DNA from: Deltaproteobacteria bacterium RIFCSPHIGHO2_12_FULL_43_9
GTDB lineage: Bacteria; Bdellovibrionota; O2-12-FULL-43-9
Assembly: GCA_001798265.1 (NCBI GenBank)
Contig: MGRR01000059.1
Location: 1 to 6,355, forward strand
Reading direction: 5' to 3'
Length of the DNA: 6,355 nt
Position 1 is the stretch's first letter, and each line of letters starts with the position of its first letter. Shown piece after piece: positions 3,974 through 6,355 of this stretch. The notes under the pieces were generated by a model. The model was given only the letters and a program-made list of their open reading frames with translations. It searched no databases and was not told the DNA's origin. Both the position numbers and the translations under genes were made by a program.

Positions 3974-4780
3974 ATGAACTTAATACCTGTAATCGCTTTT
4001 AATATAGACCCCGTACTTGTCCATCTGGGCCCTGTAGAGATCCGATATTACGGACTAATGTATGTACTTGGATTTATAGTAGCTTTTTTATTCCTAAGAA
4101 AATTATCCAAAGAAGGCTTCTTCAAATTTTCTTACCCAGAAATAAGTGATTTGCTATTCTGGCTGTTTGTAGGCCTTTTGATTGGCGCGAGAATTTTTTA
4201 TGTAATCTTTTACAACCCAACAATTTACTTACAACACCCACTAAGCATATTCGCAATATGGGAAGGGGGGCTATCGTTCCATGGGGGGCTTGCGGGGGTA
4301 ATATTTGTTGCATGGATATATTCAAAAAAGAAAAACATTCCCTTTTTACACCTTGGCGATTCAATGACGCTTGTAGCCCCATTTGGCCTCTTCTTTGGAA
4401 GAATTGGAAATTTCCTAAATGGAGAGCTCTACGGAAGGATTACGACCCTCCGGTGGGGGACAATATTTCCCAACGGTGGTCCATACCCCAGGCATCCATC
4501 CCAAATCTATGAAGCCCTGGGAGAAGGACTACTATTGTTGGCAATTCTTTGGCTGGCAAAAACAAAGGTAAAACATACCGGAATAATTTCCGCACTATTC
4601 CTGATCTGTTACGGAATAATCAGATTCTTTATTGAGTTTTTCCGCCTACCAGATGTCCAACTAGGTTTTATCATAGGACAATTCAGCATGGGGCAAATCC
4701 TCTGCTTTGCGATGATTATCGCCGGAGGAATAATCTTCTATTACGCAAGAAAAGGGCGATTTGGTCTTATTGGAAATTAA
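3974..4780 (+). CDS. lgt: Prolipoprotein diacylglyceryl transferase
   Basis: Lgt moves diacylglycerol from phosphatidylglycerol to the lipobox cysteine of prolipoproteins, the first step of lipoprotein maturation in the inner membrane. The 268-residue chain is full length with about seven membrane segments. Signatures visible are RYYGL (24-28), FHGGLAG (102-108), the Lgt signature GRIGNFLNGELYGR (142-155), RHPSQIYE (173-180) and YGIIRFFIEFFR (213-224). From ATG 3974, Tyr26, His103, Arg143, Asn146 and Gly154 fall at the same numbers as the essential residues of the E. coli enzyme, and the Tyr213..Arg217 pair matches its Tyr235..Arg239. This strongly supports that start, with AGAGAG (3965-3970) as a weak ribosome site. 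The frame is open back to 3884, which overlaps the divergent gene's leader. A strong terminator follows, so the gene looks monocistronic. Confidence 0.97.
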   Translation: MNLIPVIAFNIDPVLVHLGPVEIRYYGLMYVLGFIVAFLFLRKLSKEGFFKFSYPEISDLLFWLFVGLLIGARIFYVIFYNPTIYLQHPLSIFAIWEGGLSFHGGLAGVIFVAWIYSKKKNIPFLHLGDSMTLVAPFGLFFGRIGNFLNGELYGRITTLRWGTIFPNGGPYPRHPSQIYEALGEGLLLLAILWLAKTKVKHTGIISALFLICYGIIRFFIEFFRLPDVQLGFIIGQFSMGQILCFAMIIAGGIIFYYARKGRFGLIGN

Positions 4781-4801
4781 TAAAAACCCCACCCCCTTTC
4801 C

Positions 4802-4838
4802 TGTCGGGGCCTACTAAAGTAAGGCCCCGACATTTTTT
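4802..4838 (+). terminator. Rho-independent terminator of lgt
   Basis: A perfect 10-bp stem, TGTCGGGGCC (4802-4811) with GGCCCCGACA (4823-4832), encloses an 11-base loop and is followed directly by six T residues (4833-4838). It begins 21 bp after the lgt stop codon. Confidence 0.95.
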
Positions 4839-4929
4839 CGGTAGGCGGATTTACTAGTAAAACAACTTTAGATTACAAATATTCCGGGACGAGATCCTTC
4901 GCTGCGCTCAGGATGACGTCGCTGCGCTC

Positions 4930-5051
4930 CAGCCTGTCGGAGTATTCTCTTTCCTCGTCATCCTGAGGCGAAGCCGAAGGATCTCTCACGCTAGAAAAGA
5001 AGAGATTCTTCGCCTTCGGCTCAGAATGACGCGTAATACTCCGACAGGCTG
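4930..5051. mobile_element. 122-bp MITE-like element inserted in another repeat
   Basis: Perfect 17-bp terminal inverted repeats (CAGCCTGTCGGAGTATT at 4930-4946 and its complement at 5035-5051) enclose a second, 31-base imperfect inverted repeat with four mismatches (4956-4986 and 5001-5031). The element is flanked by GCTC on both sides (4926-4929 and 5052-5055). Removing it and one GCTC rejoins GCTGCGCTCAGGATGACG, exactly the unit at 4901-4918. This is what insertion with a 4-bp target duplication (2 to 4 bp, ambiguous) would leave. It is non-coding; no transposase lies nearby. Confidence 0.65.
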
Positions 5052-5068
5052 GCTCAGGATGACGATTA

Positions 5069-5143
5069 CGTCATTGCGAGGAGCCGAAGGCGACGAAGCA
5101 ATCTGCGCGTAATAGAGATTGCTTCGCTCCGCTCGCAATGACG
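5069..5143. repeat. Dispersed hairpin repeat, CGTCATTGCGAGG type
   Basis: The arms are 5069-5104 and 5116-5143. The outer 12 bp (CGTCATTGCGAG / CTCGCAATGACG) and the inner 10 bp (GAAGCAATCT / AGATTGCTTC) pair perfectly, with an unequal middle. The left arm matches the solitary copy at 2967-3004. Confidence 0.85.
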
Positions 5144-5180
5144 ATTACTCGCAATGACGATTACTCGCAATGACGAATTA
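5132..5180. repeat. 16-bp tandem repeat, three units
   Basis: CTCGCAATGACGATTA occurs at 5132-5147 and 5148-5163, then with one inserted A at 5164-5180. It starts within the right arm of the hairpin at 5069-5143 and appears to be an expansion of that arm's end. Confidence 0.9.
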
Positions 5181-5203
5181 CTGCTGTATTTTTAGTCATC
5201 CTG

Positions 5204-5212
5204 TGCTATAAG
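5204..5212 (+). promoter_or_regulatory. Extended -10 promoter, probably giving a leaderless rlmI transcript
   Basis: TG (5204-5205), one base, then TATAAG (5207-5212) is an extended -10 motif. Transcription would begin about seven bases later, at the A of ATG 5219. No good -35 box is seen (TGTATT at 5185-5190 is the closest), which extended -10 promoters tolerate. No Shine-Dalgarno is present. Confidence 0.5.
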
Positions 5213-5218
5213 CCCACT

Positions 5219-6355
5219 ATGGAAACTGAAACGAATCCAGATATTTTTAATCCACACCGTTATCAGCTCTCGAAGCACGCCTCTTATGCAGTTAAGCATG
5301 GTCACCCCTGGATCTTTAGATCAAATTTAAGCTCGGCAATAGATGTTTTTGGTTCCGGTCAACATCTATTTTTAGTAGATGGAGATAATAAAAATTTAGG
5401 TTTTGGGGTATTTGATAAGCATGGAAAGATAGGGATAAGGGTCTTTTCTTATGAACATGACCAATCTATTTCCGAAGACTTTTTTACAAAGAAAATTTTG
5501 AAGGCCTATCAAAAAAGATTGGAGCTAAAATTAAGAACCAATGCATTTAGAATTATTCATGGTGAAGCAGACAGGCTCCCCGGCATAATATTAGATTGTT
5601 ATGATGGACATGGCATTCTTCAGCTCTACTCCTCTTCCCTTCTTCCATGGCTTGATGTTTTAAAAGCCTCAATCGCAAAAACCTTACCGTTGTCTTCCCT
5701 TACGCTTCACAAACCGAGAAGATTTCAGGGTGAAGAATTTGGAGATAAAATTCTGTTTGGAGAAAAACCGGATATTATTGAAATCAATGAATTAGAGGAT
5801 GGTTTTGGGGTTTCTCTATCAGAAGGGCAAAAAGGTGGAATGTTCCTGGACCTAAGACCCGTAAGGGAGCTGATACGAAAAGAGATCCGGGGAAAAAGGA
5901 TGCTTAACCTTTTTTGCCACTCCGGAACAGCAAGTGTGGTCGCAAAAAGCGTTGGGTTTACCTCTACGGTAAATATTGACATGGACGACACCGGACTAAT
6001 GCTGGCAAAAAAGATGCTGGGAACCGAAGAGAATGAATTTATCTCTACTGATTTATTTAAGTCATTTCCAGATGATTTAAATGGACCATTTGATTTTATC
6101 CTGATCGACCCACCTTTGCTTGGTTCCAAAACATCTCAACTTCCAATAATAGAGCATGCGTATCAGAAATTGATCAGAAAAACCCTGCCACTATTATCTG
6201 GTAAAGGAACGCTGGTTATATGCTCCTGCACAAGGGTTGTAACCACAAAGCTGCTGAAATCATGGGTTGCAAATGAGGCATCACACTTGGACACCAGGCT
6301 TAAATTTCAGAATGAAATCCCTAACGCAGAAGATCATCCTGTAATAAATAGTTTT
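5219..6355 (+). CDS. rlmI: RlmI-like 23S rRNA cytosine-C5 methyltransferase, 3' end missing
   Basis: A SAM-dependent rRNA methyltransferase of the RlmI kind (COG1092); E. coli RlmI makes 5-methylcytosine at position 1962 of 23S rRNA. The frame is open for 379 codons to the window edge. An N-terminal PUA-like RNA-binding domain includes HGHPWIF (27-33). GEADRLPGIILD then parallels GESDGLPGITID of E. coli. The catalytic domain has EGQKGGMFLD (202-211), the SAM-binding LNLFCHSGTASV (229-240), IDPP (296-299) and CSC (335-337), the last matching the SCS region of RlmI. EDHPVINSF (371-379) aligns with the E. coli ADHPVIATY, so only about a dozen residues are missing. The RlmK half of RlmKL is related, but the PUA part and CSC favour RlmI. 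The start is ATG 5219, with no Shine-Dalgarno and a promoter that would make the mRNA leaderless. The exact target base is inferred. Confidence 0.85.
   Translation, partial: METETNPDIFNPHRYQLSKHASYAVKHGHPWIFRSNLSSAIDVFGSGQHLFLVDGDNKNLGFGVFDKHGKIGIRVFSYEHDQSISEDFFTKKILKAYQKRLELKLRTNAFRIIHGEADRLPGIILDCYDGHGILQLYSSSLLPWLDVLKASIAKTLPLSSLTLHKPRRFQGEEFGDKILFGEKPDIIEINELEDGFGVSLSEGQKGGMFLDLRPVRELIRKEIRGKRMLNLFCHSGTASVVAKSVGFTSTVNIDMDDTGLMLAKKMLGTEENEFISTDLFKSFPDDLNGPFDFILIDPPLLGSKTSQLPIIEHAYQKLIRKTLPLLSGKGTLVICSCTRVVTTKLLKSWVANEASHLDTRLKFQNEIPNAEDHPVINSF

Larger units (their letters stand above)
4839..5218. other. Gene-free stretch filled with palindromic repeats
   Basis: 380 bp without a credible gene. 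From left to right it holds plain AT-rich sequence (4839-4890), a CCTTCGCTGCGCTCAGG-type repeat (4893-4918), an inserted inverted-repeat element (4930-5051), the rest of the interrupted repeat, a second hairpin (5069-5143), a 16-bp tandem repeat (5132-5180) and the rlmI promoter region (5181-5218). Confidence 0.8.

Noticed and set aside
5725..6129. Minus-strand open frame of 134 codons
   Set aside because: It is antisense to rlmI, whose motifs run through the same region on the plus strand. Its Ser/Pro/Phe-rich composition is typical of a shadow frame.

Overview
The window is an AT-rich piece of chromosome from a bacterium that I cannot place with confidence. Shine-Dalgarno sites, sigma70-like promoters, a lipobox lipoprotein and Lgt all point to a bacterium. 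An outer membrane is likely but not proven. The scattered CGTCATTGCGAGG.. and ..CCTGAGGCGAAG.. repeats are, from memory, common in Desulfobacterota, Nitrospirota and similar genomes, but they do not decide taxonomy.

Layout. Bases 1-153 form a perfect 72-bp inverted repeat with a 9-base loop that runs off the left edge. Its right arm carries a strong promoter for a BrnT-like toxin gene (160-459), which overlaps a ribbon-helix-helix antitoxin gene (431-718). A composite palindromic repeat (805-894) separates this from a second toxin-antitoxin operon (antitoxin 987-1211, RelE-type toxin 1211-1465). That operon has its own promoter, covered by a 22-bp operator-like palindrome. Four genes then lie on the minus strand. 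From right to left these are a secreted protein with four GTGxD repeats (3396-3872), dodecin (3107-3310), PduO-type cobalamin adenosyltransferase (2333-2887) and an unrecognised lipoprotein (1478-2167). A block of palindromic and 21-bp tandem repeats sits between dodecin and the adenosyltransferase. Divergently, on the plus strand, lies lgt (3974-4780), ending in a textbook terminator. A 380-bp gene-free stretch full of nested palindromic repeats follows. An RlmI-like rRNA methyltransferase (5219 onward) is cut by the right edge about a dozen residues short of its expected end.

How it works together. The left 1.5 kb is accessory: two unrelated, probably self-regulating type II toxin-antitoxin modules with a mobile-type repeat between them. 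The rest is housekeeping (lipoprotein maturation, B12 cofactor activation, flavin storage, ribosome modification) plus two uncharacterised envelope proteins. Lgt would lipidate lipoproteins such as the one at 1478-2167, but there is no sign of a dedicated link.

The points most worth a second look are the tandem-repeat secreted protein, the MITE-like element inserted inside another repeat (4930-5051), the terminal palindrome, which may be an assembly fold-back, the operator palindromes sitting inside both TA promoters, and two genes that look leaderless or nearly so. I found no convincing new multi-gene system, CRISPR array, tRNA or rRNA.
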